A DNA stretch of 35,419 nt from Cytophagaceae bacterium. GTDB lineage: Bacteria > Bacteroidota > Bacteroidia > Cytophagales > Spirosomataceae. Position 1 is the stretch's first letter; every line of letters begins with the position of its first letter. The notes beneath the pieces were generated by a model. That model was not told the DNA's origin and ran no database searches. It saw nothing but the letters and a program-made list of their open reading frames with translations. This document shows positions 1 to 8,034 of this stretch, piece after piece. The DNA lies in assembly GCA_027488335.1 (NCBI GenBank), contig JAIYBU010000161.1:1-35419 (forward strand), written 5' to 3'. A program made the position numbers and the translations under genes.

Positions 1-1
1 A

Positions 2-358
2 TTAATTGCCGAAGACAGCTCAGTGATTCAGAACTTAGCCAAAAAGATTTTGGAATTCCAAAATTTTGAAATTACTGCCGTTAAGAATGGCGAACAAGTG
101 ATGCAATTGCTCGATAAAGAAGATTTTGACATCTTATTGCTCGACATCAATATGCCGATTATGGATGGAATGGAGTGCGTAAAGGCGATTCGTGAATTGA
201 GCAACAAAGCAAAAGCAAATCTACCTGTTGTGGCTATCACAGGCAATGCGAAAAATTATTCAGAAACTGATTTCAAAGAAGCTGGCTTCAACGACGCTTT
301 GATGAAACCTTTAAATTTTGATAAATTAGTTGAGGTTGTAAAAGGACTAACAGAATAA
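2..358 (+). CDS. Response-regulator receiver domain, 5' end cut by window edge
   Basis: The frame is open from the first bases of the window, so the start lies upstream; the GTG at 23 is internal. The visible 118 residues form nearly a whole CheY-like receiver domain. It has an acidic pair (E4, D5 of the visible part), the phospho-acceptor aspartate in LLLDINMP (D48), the switch threonine in VVAITGN and the conserved lysine in LMKPL. The protein ends right after the domain. It could be a stand-alone receiver, or the C-terminal receiver of a hybrid histidine kinase whose body is outside the window. The phosphorelay partner and output cannot be told from here. Confidence 0.85.
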   Translation, partial: LIAEDSSVIQNLAKKILEFQNFEITAVKNGEQVMQLLDKEDFDILLLDINMPIMDGMECVKAIRELSNKAKANLPVVAITGNAKNYSETDFKEAGFNDALMKPLNFDKLVEVVKGLTE

Positions 359-370
359 TATTTTTCAATG

Positions 371-441
371 ATTGAATGTGTGAATGATAGAATTATTATC
401 GAAAACTGATTTCTTACTATTCTATCATTCTATCACTCAAT
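371..441. repeat. Imperfect inverted repeat of ATTCTATCATT-type units
   Basis: Arms 371-393 and 419-441 match in inverted orientation at about 19 of 23 positions, with a 25-base spacer. A further ATTCTATCATT unit follows at 443-453. It sits between the receiver gene and the metallo-hydrolase gene and could fold as a terminator for the first. A related string (ATTGATAGAATGATTAAAT) occurs at 2112-2130, so it belongs to a dispersed low-complexity vocabulary in this genome. Confidence 0.5.
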
Positions 442-457
442 CATTCTATCATTAAAA

Positions 458-1237
458 ATGAACGTTACTTTTCTCGGAACAGGTACTTCGGGCGGTATTC
501 CTGTATTAACGTGCGGGTGTGAAGTTTGTAATTCGTTGGACTACCGTGACAAACGACTTAGAGTATCAGTTTGGATTGAAGTAGAAAATAAAAGCTTTGT
601 GATTGATACAGGGCCTGATTTTCGTCATCAAGCACTCCGTGAACGTATACCCCGCATCGATGGGATTATCTACACCCATGAACACAAAGACCACACAGCT
701 GGTCTGGACGATATTCGTCCTTATAATTATCTGCATGGTATTCAGCATTTAGACCTTTACGGACACCCAAGAGTGCTGGCTCAACTCAAACGTGAATTTG
801 CATACGCTTTTGACGAGCAAAAATACCCTGGGGTGCCATTGATTAATGTGCATGAGATTGCAAGCGGTGTTATGCCGAATCAGGCGTTTACAATAAAAGA
901 TATTGCATTTACTCCTATTGAAGTTTTACATCATCGTTTGCCAGTTTTAGGGTTTAGAATCAAAGATTTTACCTACATTACTGATGTAAACTATATTTCA
1001 GAAGAGGAACTGGAAAAGGCTTACGGCTCAAAAGTGTTAGTTTTGGGTGCTTTGCAACGCCAAAAACATATCTCTCATTTTACACTTGACGAGGCAGTTG
1101 AAGTTGCTCAAAAAGTGAATGCCCCAATGACCTATCTGACACACATTAGCCATAAAATGGGTTTGCACAGTGAAGTTGAAAAAGAACTTCCGCCCAATAT
1201 TCGACTGGCTTACGATGGTTTAAAAATTCAATTGTAA
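458..1237 (+). CDS. PhnP-like metallo-beta-lactamase-fold hydrolase
   Basis: A 259-residue cytoplasmic protein of the metallo-beta-lactamase fold. The metal-binding motif THEHKDH gives H74, H76, D78 and H79. A histidine-rich C-terminal motif (YLTHISHKMG) supplies later ligands. Near the N-terminus GTGTSGGIPVLTCGCEVC carries a cysteine cluster (C19, C21, C24) typical of the PhnP/YcbX-like branch, where it binds a structural zinc. Family members are phosphodiesterases, for example cleaving phosphoribosyl cyclic phosphate. No phosphonate genes are nearby, so the substrate is unknown. The stop codon directly abuts the stop of the opposing AraC gene, with no intergenic base. Confidence 0.8.
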   Translation: MNVTFLGTGTSGGIPVLTCGCEVCNSLDYRDKRLRVSVWIEVENKSFVIDTGPDFRHQALRERIPRIDGIIYTHEHKDHTAGLDDIRPYNYLHGIQHLDLYGHPRVLAQLKREFAYAFDEQKYPGVPLINVHEIASGVMPNQAFTIKDIAFTPIEVLHHRLPVLGFRIKDFTYITDVNYISEEELEKAYGSKVLVLGALQRQKHISHFTLDEAVEVAQKVNAPMTYLTHISHKMGLHSEVEKELPPNIRLAYDGLKIQL

Positions 1238-2092
1238 TCAAAACTGCCGCAAATAAGCACTCGGCGACATTTTCATGCGTCGTTTAAATTGTCGATTAAA
1301 GTTAGAAACATTATTAAAACCACTCGAAAAGCAAATTTCAAGTACACTTTTTTCATTGTTTTGTAGCATTCGACAAGCGTGACCGATACGCACATCATTC
1401 AAAAAATCGGAGAAAGTTTTTCGGGTACGAAGTTTAAAGAATCTACAAAAAGCATTGGGTGTCATATTGGCAATTTCTGCCACTTCTTCCAACGAAATTT
1501 CTCGCTCAAAATTTTTCATCAAAAACTCAAATATTGCATTAATTCGCTGATTATCAACTTCTTTCTGTGGAGATTGATACGTAATACTTGATAAAAACTC
1601 TTTATTGGGTGAAATATAAATTTCATTCAACATCTGCAAAAAAGTCAATAATTTATCAAAACCTTGTTTATTAGCAATTGACTTTATCAAATCTGTGAAA
1701 GCATTTGCTTCATTATTTCTAATTCGGATTCCTCTTGATGCTTCTGTCAGCAATGCCTTTAAATGTTGCGTTTCGGGAATATCAAAGAAGTTTTCTCCCA
1801 ACAAATCTCCCCGAAAATATACAGAAACCGAATACGCTTTTAAATTTTCAATATAATATTCAGCATCATTTCGAAAAACGTGCGGCAAATTACTTCCTAA
1901 AAAATATACATCAAAAGGCTGAAAACGCTCTACATTATCACCCACAAATTGTGTTCCTGCACTTTCAAGAATAAGCGTAATTTGCCATTCAGGATGAAAA
2001 TGTAAGGTATCATAAAAATACGGCAAATCATCGACCTGCACTCTGAAAGACTCTGTTTCAGTTTTTGGTATTCGGAATAAAAGGGGTTTCAA
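1238..2092 (-). CDS. AraC-family transcriptional regulator, probably of the hydroxyproline operon
   Basis: 284 residues: an N-terminal cupin-like sensor domain (HFHPEWQITLI near residue 32, PHVFRND near 70) and a C-terminal double helix-turn-helix AraC domain over the last 100 residues (ISLEEVAEIANMTPNAFCRFFK; CFSSGFNNVSNFNRQFKRRMKMSPSAYLR). The start is unusual: no ATG occurs in frame between the upstream stop and this point, and the best initiator is TTG at 2092. The gene is divergent from the hydroxyproline genes starting at 2282, with 189 AT-rich bases between. Control of that operon is inferred from position. The ligand may be hydroxyproline or a pathway intermediate, but the sequence does not show this. 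Confidence 0.8.
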   Translation of the reverse strand: MKPLLFRIPKTETESFRVQVDDLPYFYDTLHFHPEWQITLILESAGTQFVGDNVERFQPFDVYFLGSNLPHVFRNDAEYYIENLKAYSVSVYFRGDLLGENFFDIPETQHLKALLTEASRGIRIRNNEANAFTDLIKSIANKQGFDKLLTFLQMLNEIYISPNKEFLSSITYQSPQKEVDNQRINAIFEFLMKNFEREISLEEVAEIANMTPNAFCRFFKLRTRKTFSDFLNDVRIGHACRMLQNNEKSVLEICFSSGFNNVSNFNRQFKRRMKMSPSAYLRQF

Positions 2093-2245
2093 GGGGAACT
2101 TTAAATGAGCGATTGATAGAATGATTAAATAAAAAGCACAGATTAAATACTAACTTACCTCTATATTATAATATTTTTTTAAATATAAGATAATTTGATA
2201 CAACTATTAGCGAAATAAGGATAAGTTTTCTATAATCTCCTATAT

Positions 2246-2253
2246 TACTTTTG
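2246..2253 (+). promoter_or_regulatory. Putative Bacteroidota -7 element for the hydroxyproline operon
   Basis: TACTTTTG matches TAnnTTTG exactly and lies 28 bases before the ATG at 2282, which would give a leader of about 20 bases. No clear TTTG -33 element is present at the usual distance (only TTTT at 2226-2229). That would suit a promoter that needs the divergent AraC activator. Confidence 0.4.
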
Positions 2254-2281
2254 TGAAAGAAAAACATTCAATTATTACTAT

Positions 2282-3187
2282 ATGAAACCATCCTGGACTG
2301 GCGTTTATCCTGCCGTAACAACTCCTTTTTTTCAAGACGAAAGTCTTGATTTAGCTATGTTTAATTTCAACATCGAAAAACAAATCGAAGCTGGAGTACA
2401 TGGTATTATTATTTGTGGTTCGTTGGGCGAAAACGGAACGCTTACCAATGACGAAAAACTAACGTTGCTCGATTCAGCGAAAAAAACCATCGCTGGACGT
2501 GTGCCATTGGTAATTTGTATTGCAGAATGTATCACGCGTGAGGCTGTGGCTCTCGCAAAAACGTACGAAAAAGCGGGTGCTGACGGTTTTATGTTATTAC
2601 CACCGATGCGTTATTCGGCTGATGAGCGAGAAATCCTTCACTATTTACACCGTGTAGCTGATTCGACTGATTTACCAGTCTTGGCTTATAACAATCCGTT
2701 AGCATATAAAAACTTTATTTCGATTCCGATGTTCCATGATTTGGCGGCAAACCCACATTTCGAAGCAATGAAAGAATCGACTGGTGATGTTCGTTACATG
2801 ACTGATATTATCAATGAGTTTGGCGGACGCTTCAAAATCATGTCGGGGGTTGATGATTTGGCCTACGAAAGCCTTGTAATGGGTGCTGATGGCTGGGTTG
2901 CTGGTTTAGTTGATGCCTTCCCAAGAGAAACGGTGGTAATTTATGAATTAGTAAAACAAGGACGCTACGAAGAAGCTCGTCAGATTTACCGTTGGCACTT
3001 CCCGTTAATGCACTTAGATGTTTCAACTAAATTCATTCAGAATATTAAATTGGCCCAAGTCGCTACTGGACTTGGTACTGAGTGGGTTCGTGAACCACGT
3101 TTGCCATTGGCAGGTGAAGAAAGAGAGAAAATCTTGAAAATTATCAACGATTCGTTGGCAACAAGACCAGTTTTACCACAGATATAA
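2282..3187 (+). CDS. DHDPS-family lyase/deaminase, likely 1-pyrroline-4-hydroxy-2-carboxylate deaminase
   Basis: A 301-residue TIM-barrel protein of the dihydrodipicolinate synthase/N-acetylneuraminate lyase family. The Schiff-base lysine is K164 (FEAMKESTGD) and the catalytic tyrosine is Y136 (LAYNNP). The substrate loop is GSLGENGT rather than the GTTGE of lysine-biosynthetic DapA, and there are no lysine-pathway neighbours. It is followed by a 4-hydroxyproline epimerase and a D-amino-acid oxidase-like gene. In that setting DHDPS-family enzymes deaminate 1-pyrroline-4-hydroxy-2-carboxylate to alpha-ketoglutarate semialdehyde. The family call is firm; the substrate is inferred from the operon. 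Confidence 0.8.
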   Translation: MKPSWTGVYPAVTTPFFQDESLDLAMFNFNIEKQIEAGVHGIIICGSLGENGTLTNDEKLTLLDSAKKTIAGRVPLVICIAECITREAVALAKTYEKAGADGFMLLPPMRYSADEREILHYLHRVADSTDLPVLAYNNPLAYKNFISIPMFHDLAANPHFEAMKESTGDVRYMTDIINEFGGRFKIMSGVDDLAYESLVMGADGWVAGLVDAFPRETVVIYELVKQGRYEEARQIYRWHFPLMHLDVSTKFIQNIKLAQVATGLGTEWVREPRLPLAGEEREKILKIINDSLATRPVLPQI

Positions 3188-3191
3188 TAAT

Positions 3192-3210
3192 CCCCTCTCT
3201 AAAGAGGAGA
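3192..3210. repeat. CCCCT/AGGGG-type small palindrome between operon genes
   Basis: A short hairpin (CCTCT, loop CTAA, AGAGG, with flanking C- and G-rich bases) in the 35-base gap between the deaminase and epimerase genes. It belongs with the CCCCTTTAGGGG elements at 4347-4358 and 30053-30065. It is too weak and has no T-tract, so it is unlikely to be a terminator. Confidence 0.4.
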
Positions 3211-3222
3211 ATTGATACTAAG

Positions 3223-4224
3223 ATGACAAAATCATTCTTTTGCATAGATGCCCACACTTGTGGCAATCCTGTTCGTTTGGTAGCTGGTGGTGGACCAAAT
3301 TTAGAGGGAAAAAATATGTCCGAAAAACGCCAACATTTTCTGCGTGAATATGACTGGATTCGCAAGGGGTTAATGTTTGAACCTCGTGGACACGACATGA
3401 TGTCAGGTAGTATTTTATACCCACCACACGACCCCGAAAATGATGTTGCGGTACTATTTATCGAAACTTCGGGTTGCCTTCCAATGTGCGGACATGGGAC
3501 TATCGGAACAATTACGATTGCCATTGAACATGGCCTTGTTCAGCCAAAAAAGCTAGGTTTTGTGCGAATGGAAGCTCCTGCGGGCTTGGTTTTGATAGAA
3601 TATAAGCAAGAAGGAAATAAAGTAAAATCGGTTAAATTAACTAATGTTGCTTCATTTCTGGCAGCCGAAAATATCGAAGTTGAATGCCCTGATTTGGGTA
3701 TGCTGAAAGTCGATGTCGCTTACGGAGGAAATTTCTACGCCATTGTTGATGTACAGGAAAATTTTGCAGGTTTGGAAAATTACCGAGCCGACCAACTAAT
3801 TACTTGGGCGAAAGTGTTGCGTGAAAGAATCAATGAGAAACATACTTTTGTTCACCCAGAAAACCCAACTATTAATGGCCTAAGCCATATTGAATGGACA
3901 GGAAAAGTAATTGACCCAACTTCAACTGCTCGAAATGCGGTTTTTTATGGCGATAAAGCCATCGACCGTTCACCTTGTGGCACTGGAACTTCGGCACGCA
4001 TGGCTCAATGGGCCGCCAAAGGCAAACTCAAGGCTGGCGATGAATTTATACATGAAAGTATCATTGGTAGTAAATTTATTGGAAGAATTGAAGGTACAAC
4101 CAAAGTCGGGGATAAAGATGCGATTTACCCAAGTATCGAAGGTTGGGCAAGGATTTACAGCAATAACACCATCACCATTGACGACCAAGACGACCCTTAT
4201 GCGTTTGGGTTTCAAGTTCTTTAA
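3223..4224 (+). CDS. Proline racemase family, 4-hydroxyproline 2-epimerase
   Basis: 333 residues with the two catalytic cysteines of the proline racemase/hydroxyproline epimerase fold: C89 in MCGHGT and C252 in DRSPCGTGTSA. Having cysteine at both positions argues for an epimerase or racemase; the related trans-3-hydroxyproline dehydratases carry threonine or serine at one site. The expected reaction is trans-4-hydroxy-L-proline to cis-4-hydroxy-D-proline in the cytoplasm. It lies 35 bases after the DHDPS-family gene and 64 before the oxidase gene, consistent with one operon. Proline racemase is the alternative, but the neighbours favour hydroxyproline. Confidence 0.85.
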   Translation: MTKSFFCIDAHTCGNPVRLVAGGGPNLEGKNMSEKRQHFLREYDWIRKGLMFEPRGHDMMSGSILYPPHDPENDVAVLFIETSGCLPMCGHGTIGTITIAIEHGLVQPKKLGFVRMEAPAGLVLIEYKQEGNKVKSVKLTNVASFLAAENIEVECPDLGMLKVDVAYGGNFYAIVDVQENFAGLENYRADQLITWAKVLRERINEKHTFVHPENPTINGLSHIEWTGKVIDPTSTARNAVFYGDKAIDRSPCGTGTSARMAQWAAKGKLKAGDEFIHESIIGSKFIGRIEGTTKVGDKDAIYPSIEGWARIYSNNTITIDDQDDPYAFGFQVL

Positions 4225-4288
4225 ATAACCACCCACAGCCCATAAAGGTGAGCTTACAGTTTCTCAGTAAATAAATTTTCTAAATACT

Positions 4289-5644
4289 ATGAACTTGAAA
4301 AATAATGAAAATAAAAGCTACCCAAATAGCGTAGAAAATATAAATTCCCCTTTAGGGGTTGGGGCTGGTGCAGACATCACTATTATCGGCAGCGGAGTAA
4401 TTGGCTTATTTTCAGCATATTATCTCAACAAACAAGGACACGAAGTAACAATCATCGAACGCTCAAATGGCATTGATAGTTGCTCAATGGGCAATGCTGG
4501 TATGATTGTACCAAGCCATTTTATTCCGTTGGCAGTGCCAGGAATGATTGAGAAAGGCATCAAATGGATGTTTAATTCTGAAAGTCCGTTTTATGTAAAA
4601 CCTCGCCTTAATCTTGATTTACTTTCTTGGGGATTGAAGTTTTATCAAGCGGCCAACAAAAAGCAAGTCGAGCGAGCTATGCCTGCTCTTCGAGATATTA
4701 GTTTGCTAAGCAAAGCCTTGTACCAAGAATTAGCTAAAACGCCCGATTTCGATTTTGCATTTGAAGAAAAAGGTTTAATGATGCTTTGCAAAACCGAACA
4801 CAGTTTTGAAGAAGAAGTTGAGGTAGCCCACCAAGCCAACGAACTTGGCTTGAAAACCAAGGTACTTTCTACCAAAGAACTACACGAATACGAGCCAGAA
4901 GTTAAACCCGATGTGGCTGGAGCAATTTTTTATGAGGGCGATGCTCATTTGTACCCAAATCAGTTAGTAGGAAACCTGAAAAAACACCTCGAAAACAAAG
5001 GTGTAAAATTTCTCTATAATACCGAAGTAACAGGTTTTGAATTTGAAAAAAATGAGATAAAAATTATTAAAATAACTCAAAAAGTAGGTCAAAGCATTCA
5101 ACATTCAGCATTCAATATTCAACATTTAATCATCGCTACTGGCTCATGGTCGCCGCTTTTGGCAGATATGCTCAATATTGGTCTTCCGATGCAAGCAGGC
5201 AAAGGTTATAGTGTAACTTACGAGCAGAATAAGGGCAAAAAACTTAACATTCCATCAATATTGTTGGAAGCAAGAGTTGCTATTACGCCCATGTCTGAAA
5301 ATTTGATTCGTTTTGGTGGAACGATGGAAATCGGTGGTTTAAACGATGACATCAATATGAATCGTGTACGAGGAATCATTAAGGCTGTTCCGAACTATTT
5401 CCCTGATTATCAGATAGATATACCCCAAAAAGAGCAAGTTTGGTATGGCTTACGTCCGTGTTCGCCCGATGGTTTACCTTATATTGGCAGAACCAACAAA
5501 TACAAAAACCTTGTGATAGCATCTGGCCATGCCATGATGGGGCTCAGCCTTGCCCCTGCTACTGGAAAATTGGTTCAAGAAATAATTGATAACCAAAAAA
5601 ATAGTATAGAAATTGACCTTTACAAACCTGAAAGGTATGATTAA
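4289..5644 (+). CDS. DadA-like FAD oxidase, likely cis-4-hydroxy-D-proline dehydrogenase
   Basis: A 451-residue FAD-dependent oxidoreductase of the DAO/DadA family. The dinucleotide-binding motif IIGSGVIGLFSAYYL starts at about residue 31. There is a GSWSP segment near 285, and the C-terminal FAD motif is LRPCSPDGLPYIGR followed by ASGHAMMGLSLAPATG. In hydroxyproline degradation this enzyme oxidises cis-4-hydroxy-D-proline to 1-pyrroline-4-hydroxy-2-carboxylate, feeding the first gene of the operon. Two stretches look foreign. The first 30 residues precede the usual start and are partly encoded by a CCCCTTTAGGGG element. Residues near 270-279 (SIQHSAFNIQH) derive from an ATTCAACATTCAGC-type repeat just before the LIIATG strand. 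No in-frame start lies between the ATG and the Rossmann motif, so the extension appears real. Confidence 0.82.
   Translation: MNLKNNENKSYPNSVENINSPLGVGAGADITIIGSGVIGLFSAYYLNKQGHEVTIIERSNGIDSCSMGNAGMIVPSHFIPLAVPGMIEKGIKWMFNSESPFYVKPRLNLDLLSWGLKFYQAANKKQVERAMPALRDISLLSKALYQELAKTPDFDFAFEEKGLMMLCKTEHSFEEEVEVAHQANELGLKTKVLSTKELHEYEPEVKPDVAGAIFYEGDAHLYPNQLVGNLKKHLENKGVKFLYNTEVTGFEFEKNEIKIIKITQKVGQSIQHSAFNIQHLIIATGSWSPLLADMLNIGLPMQAGKGYSVTYEQNKGKKLNIPSILLEARVAITPMSENLIRFGGTMEIGGLNDDINMNRVRGIIKAVPNYFPDYQIDIPQKEQVWYGLRPCSPDGLPYIGRTNKYKNLVIASGHAMMGLSLAPATGKLVQEIIDNQKNSIEIDLYKPERYD
4347..4358. repeat. Perfect palindrome CCCCTTTAGGGG inside the oxidase gene
   Basis: A C4/G4 palindrome inside the 5' coding region of the DadA-like gene, followed by more G-rich sequence to 4370. 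It is translated as part of NSPLGVGAGAD, which is absent from the usual N-terminus of this family. The same element occurs near the start of the dioxygenase gene at 30053-30065. Confidence 0.55.
5095..5126. repeat. Intragenic ATTCAACATTCAGCATTCAAT-type repeat
   Basis: Four to five approximate copies of a 7-mer (CATTCAA/CATTCAG/TATTCAA) lie inside the DadA-like gene and are translated as SIQHSAFNIQH. A like sequence appears in the tautomerase gene (25809-25853, other strand). The in-frame insertion keeps the reading frame open. Confidence 0.6.
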
Positions 5645-5665
5645 TTTGGTTATTTTTGTTGAATG

Positions 5666-5703
5666 AATAGCTGTGGCACACTTCAAAGTTTGCCACAGCT
5701 ATT
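5666..5703. terminator. Strong hairpin closing the hydroxyproline operon
   Basis: Perfect 13-base arms 5666-5678 (AATAGCTGTGGCA) and 5691-5703 with a 12-base loop, 21 bases after the oxidase stop codon. The trailing T-tract is only modest. Its position also shows that the next gene starts at 5730, not at the ATG at 5673 inside the stem. Confidence 0.75.
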
Positions 5704-5729
5704 TAATCATCATTTGCAAACAAAACACA

Positions 5730-6902
5730 ATGGCTTTAACTAACCAACAACATTTATTTTCGATTGAAGAAGGAATCACTTATTTGAATGGAGCAGCCTA
5801 CTCGCCTACTCTCAAAAGTTCGGTCGAACGTGGCATTGAAGGTATCCATCTAAAAGCCACTACGCCATTTAAAATAAGTGGACAAGACCATTTTACTCTT
5901 CCTGAAAAAGTTCAACAACTTTTCTCAAAACTCGTAAACATTGCTGATTATCAACGAGTTGCAATTATCCCATCGGTTTCTTATGGTATGGCTATTGTTG
6001 CCAATAATATTCATCGTTTGCCAAATCTTTCTCAGAAAAAACACATTATTCAGATTCAAGATGAGTTTCCAAATAATGTTTATGCCTTTGATAGAGTTTG
6101 CCAAACACACAATCTGACTTATAAAACCATTGCTAAACCCGACGTTTTGGAGTATCGAGGAAAACTTTGGAATGAACATATTTTAGAAGGAATCACAACC
6201 GAAACGGCAATGGTGGTTATGCCGAATATTCACTGGATTTATGGTGTTAAATTTGACTTAGAAACCATCTCAAAACGTTGCAAAGAAGTAGGTGCTTTGC
6301 TCATTATTGATGGTACGCAGTCGGTTGGTGCATTAGATTTTGATGTAGAAAAGATTCAACCCGATGCAGTCATTTGTGCAGGTTATAAATGGCTTTTAGG
6401 GCCATATAGTATTGGTTTAGCTTATTTAGGTGAGTTTTTTGACGAAGGTGTACCTGTTGAAGAATCTTGGATGCACCGTGCCGAAAGTGATAATTTTGCC
6501 AAATTGATTCGCTATGAACGAGCATACCGACCAAAAGCCCAACGCTATAATATGGGCGAACATTCAAATTTTATTTTGATGCCTATGCTCGAAGATTCGC
6601 TCACGCAATTAGTAAATTGGGGAGTTGACAACATTCAAAATTATACAAAAACCATTACTCAACAACCAATCAAAGCCTTGCAAGAATTGGGTTGCTGGCT
6701 CGAAAATGAAGCTTATCGAGCTAATCATTTATTGGGCATTTCACTTCCACAAAATATTGACAATCAGTTTTTTACCGATAAATTATCAGCCAAAAAAATC
6801 ATTATTTCTAATCGTGGGGTTGCTATTCGAGTTTCACAGAATGTGTATAATACTGAGGCCGATTTATGGGCGTTGGTAGAGGTTTTGAAAACAAGCCTTT
6901 AA
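5730..6902 (+). CDS. Class V aminotransferase-fold PLP enzyme, substrate unknown
   Basis: 390 residues from the ATG at 5730; an in-frame ATG at 5673 lies inside a hairpin and is not favoured. The fold is that of class V aminotransferases and cysteine desulfurase-like enzymes. The PLP aspartate is in IIDGTQSVGA (D194) and the Schiff-base lysine in ICAGYKWLLGP (K220). Neither the catalytic cysteine loop of NifS/IscS nor clear kynureninase features could be identified. The operon-closing hairpin upstream argues that it is transcribed apart from the hydroxyproline genes. Members of this group include selenocysteine lyase-like, isopenicillin-N-epimerase-like and transaminase enzymes, so the reaction is left open. 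Confidence 0.75.
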   Translation: MALTNQQHLFSIEEGITYLNGAAYSPTLKSSVERGIEGIHLKATTPFKISGQDHFTLPEKVQQLFSKLVNIADYQRVAIIPSVSYGMAIVANNIHRLPNLSQKKHIIQIQDEFPNNVYAFDRVCQTHNLTYKTIAKPDVLEYRGKLWNEHILEGITTETAMVVMPNIHWIYGVKFDLETISKRCKEVGALLIIDGTQSVGALDFDVEKIQPDAVICAGYKWLLGPYSIGLAYLGEFFDEGVPVEESWMHRAESDNFAKLIRYERAYRPKAQRYNMGEHSNFILMPMLEDSLTQLVNWGVDNIQNYTKTITQQPIKALQELGCWLENEAYRANHLLGISLPQNIDNQFFTDKLSAKKIIISNRGVAIRVSQNVYNTEADLWALVEVLKTSL

Positions 6903-6948
6903 TTATGGAAGCGTAGTAAAAAATTTAGATAAAATCTTTCTATTGAGC

Positions 6949-6989
6949 ATATAAAAGCCTCACTTTGATGTAAAGTGAGGCTTTTATAT
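6949..6989. terminator. Bidirectional terminator hairpin
   Basis: Perfect 18-base arms 6949-6966 and 6972-6989 around a 5-base loop. The stem is GC-rich at its apex (GCCTCACTTT) with A/T-rich ends giving a T-run in both directions. It lies between the convergent PLP-enzyme and flavoenzyme genes and can end both transcripts. Confidence 0.9.
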
Positions 6990-7008
6990 GAACTTTCCTG
7001 TGAAATCA

Positions 7009-8034
7009 TTAATTTTGATTAACGATTGGCGAAACTTTCGTTCCTATCAGTTCGATAGCACGCATTAGTTTCTCGTGCGTAAGCCCTGCATTATCCATCT
7101 GGAAAGTTACTCTCGTAATTCCGCCCAATGCTTCACTGTGACGAAGAATTTTCTCAGCAACTTCTTCAGGATTTCCGATTAAAAATGCTCCGAGTTTGCC
7201 AGTTTGAGAATCAAAATGTTCACGTCTGACTGGTGGCCATCCTCTTTCTTTACCGATATTTGTAAACATTTCGGCATAACCTGGATAAAATTCTTCGTGG
7301 GCTTCTTCGGTAGTTTCGGCTACATAACCCAACGAATGCAAACCGACTTGCAGTTGGTCGAGCGAATGTCCTGCTTTCAAACCTGCATTTCTGTAAAGGT
7401 CAATCAATGGTCTGAAACGGTGCGTTTCTCCGCCAATAATCGCCACCATCAACGGTAAACCCAGCATTCCAGCTCGTACAAAAGACTGCGGAGTTCCGCC
7501 TACACCTATCCAAATAGGTAGTTTTTCTTGCAATGGTCTTGGATAGATGGCTTGATTATAGAGTGCTGGACGAAACTTACCTTTCCAACTTAACACCTCA
7601 TTTCCTCTGATTTTGAGCAAAAGGTCAAGTTTTTCGGTGAAAAGTTCGTCATAATCTTCCAACCTTAGACCAAAAAGTGGAAAAGCATCGGTAAACGAAC
7701 CACGACCAACCACCATTTCGGCACGACCTTGCGAAATTAAATCGAGCGTAGCAAAATTTTGAAATGCTCTTACGGGGTCAATTGCACTCAAAACCGTAAC
7801 GGCACTGGTGAGTTTTATACGTTTGGTTCGAGCGGCAGCCGCAGCCAAAATCATTGTTGGAGCTGAATCAAGAAATTCCTTGCGATGATGCTCGCCAATG
7901 CCAAAAACATCAAGTCCAACTTCATCGGCCTTTTCTATTCTTTCGAGCAATTCTCTAATCGATTGTTCACTGCTTATTGTCTCGCCTTGGTTATTTTTTA
8001 AAACCGCCGCAAAACTATCTATTCCTATTTCCAT
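7009..8034 (-). CDS. LLM-class (luciferase-like) flavin-dependent oxidoreductase
   Basis: A 341-residue protein of the bacterial luciferase-like monooxygenase superfamily. Features are an N-terminal strand MEIGIDSF, the GIGEHHRKEF segment near residue 45, RAEMVVGRGSF near 104-114, and PIWIGVGGTPQS near 175-186. These match group II LLM proteins that bind reduced FMN or F420-like flavins. It is cytoplasmic, with no signal peptide. The start codon overlaps the ferrochelatase stop by one base (TAATG), so translation is probably coupled to hemH. A functional link to haem synthesis is not established. The substrate is unknown. Confidence 0.8.
   Translation of the reverse strand: MEIGIDSFAAVLKNNQGETISSEQSIRELLERIEKADEVGLDVFGIGEHHRKEFLDSAPTMILAAAAARTKRIKLTSAVTVLSAIDPVRAFQNFATLDLISQGRAEMVVGRGSFTDAFPLFGLRLEDYDELFTEKLDLLLKIRGNEVLSWKGKFRPALYNQAIYPRPLQEKLPIWIGVGGTPQSFVRAGMLGLPLMVAIIGGETHRFRPLIDLYRNAGLKAGHSLDQLQVGLHSLGYVAETTEEAHEEFYPGYAEMFTNIGKERGWPPVRREHFDSQTGKLGAFLIGNPEEVAEKILRHSEALGGITRVTFQMDNAGLTHEKLMRAIELIGTKVSPIVNQN

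Noticed and set aside
419..453. CRISPR-like short repeats ATTCTATCATT
   Set aside because: Units are only about 10 bases with no spacers of constant length and no cas genes; they fit a low-complexity intergenic repeat.
2282..3187. Lysine-biosynthesis DapA
   Set aside because: The substrate loop differs from GTTGE and the neighbours are hydroxyproline-catabolic genes.
5673..5729. Upstream ATG for the class V PLP enzyme
   Set aside because: It lies inside the arm of a perfect hairpin, and the added 19 residues do not fit the family.
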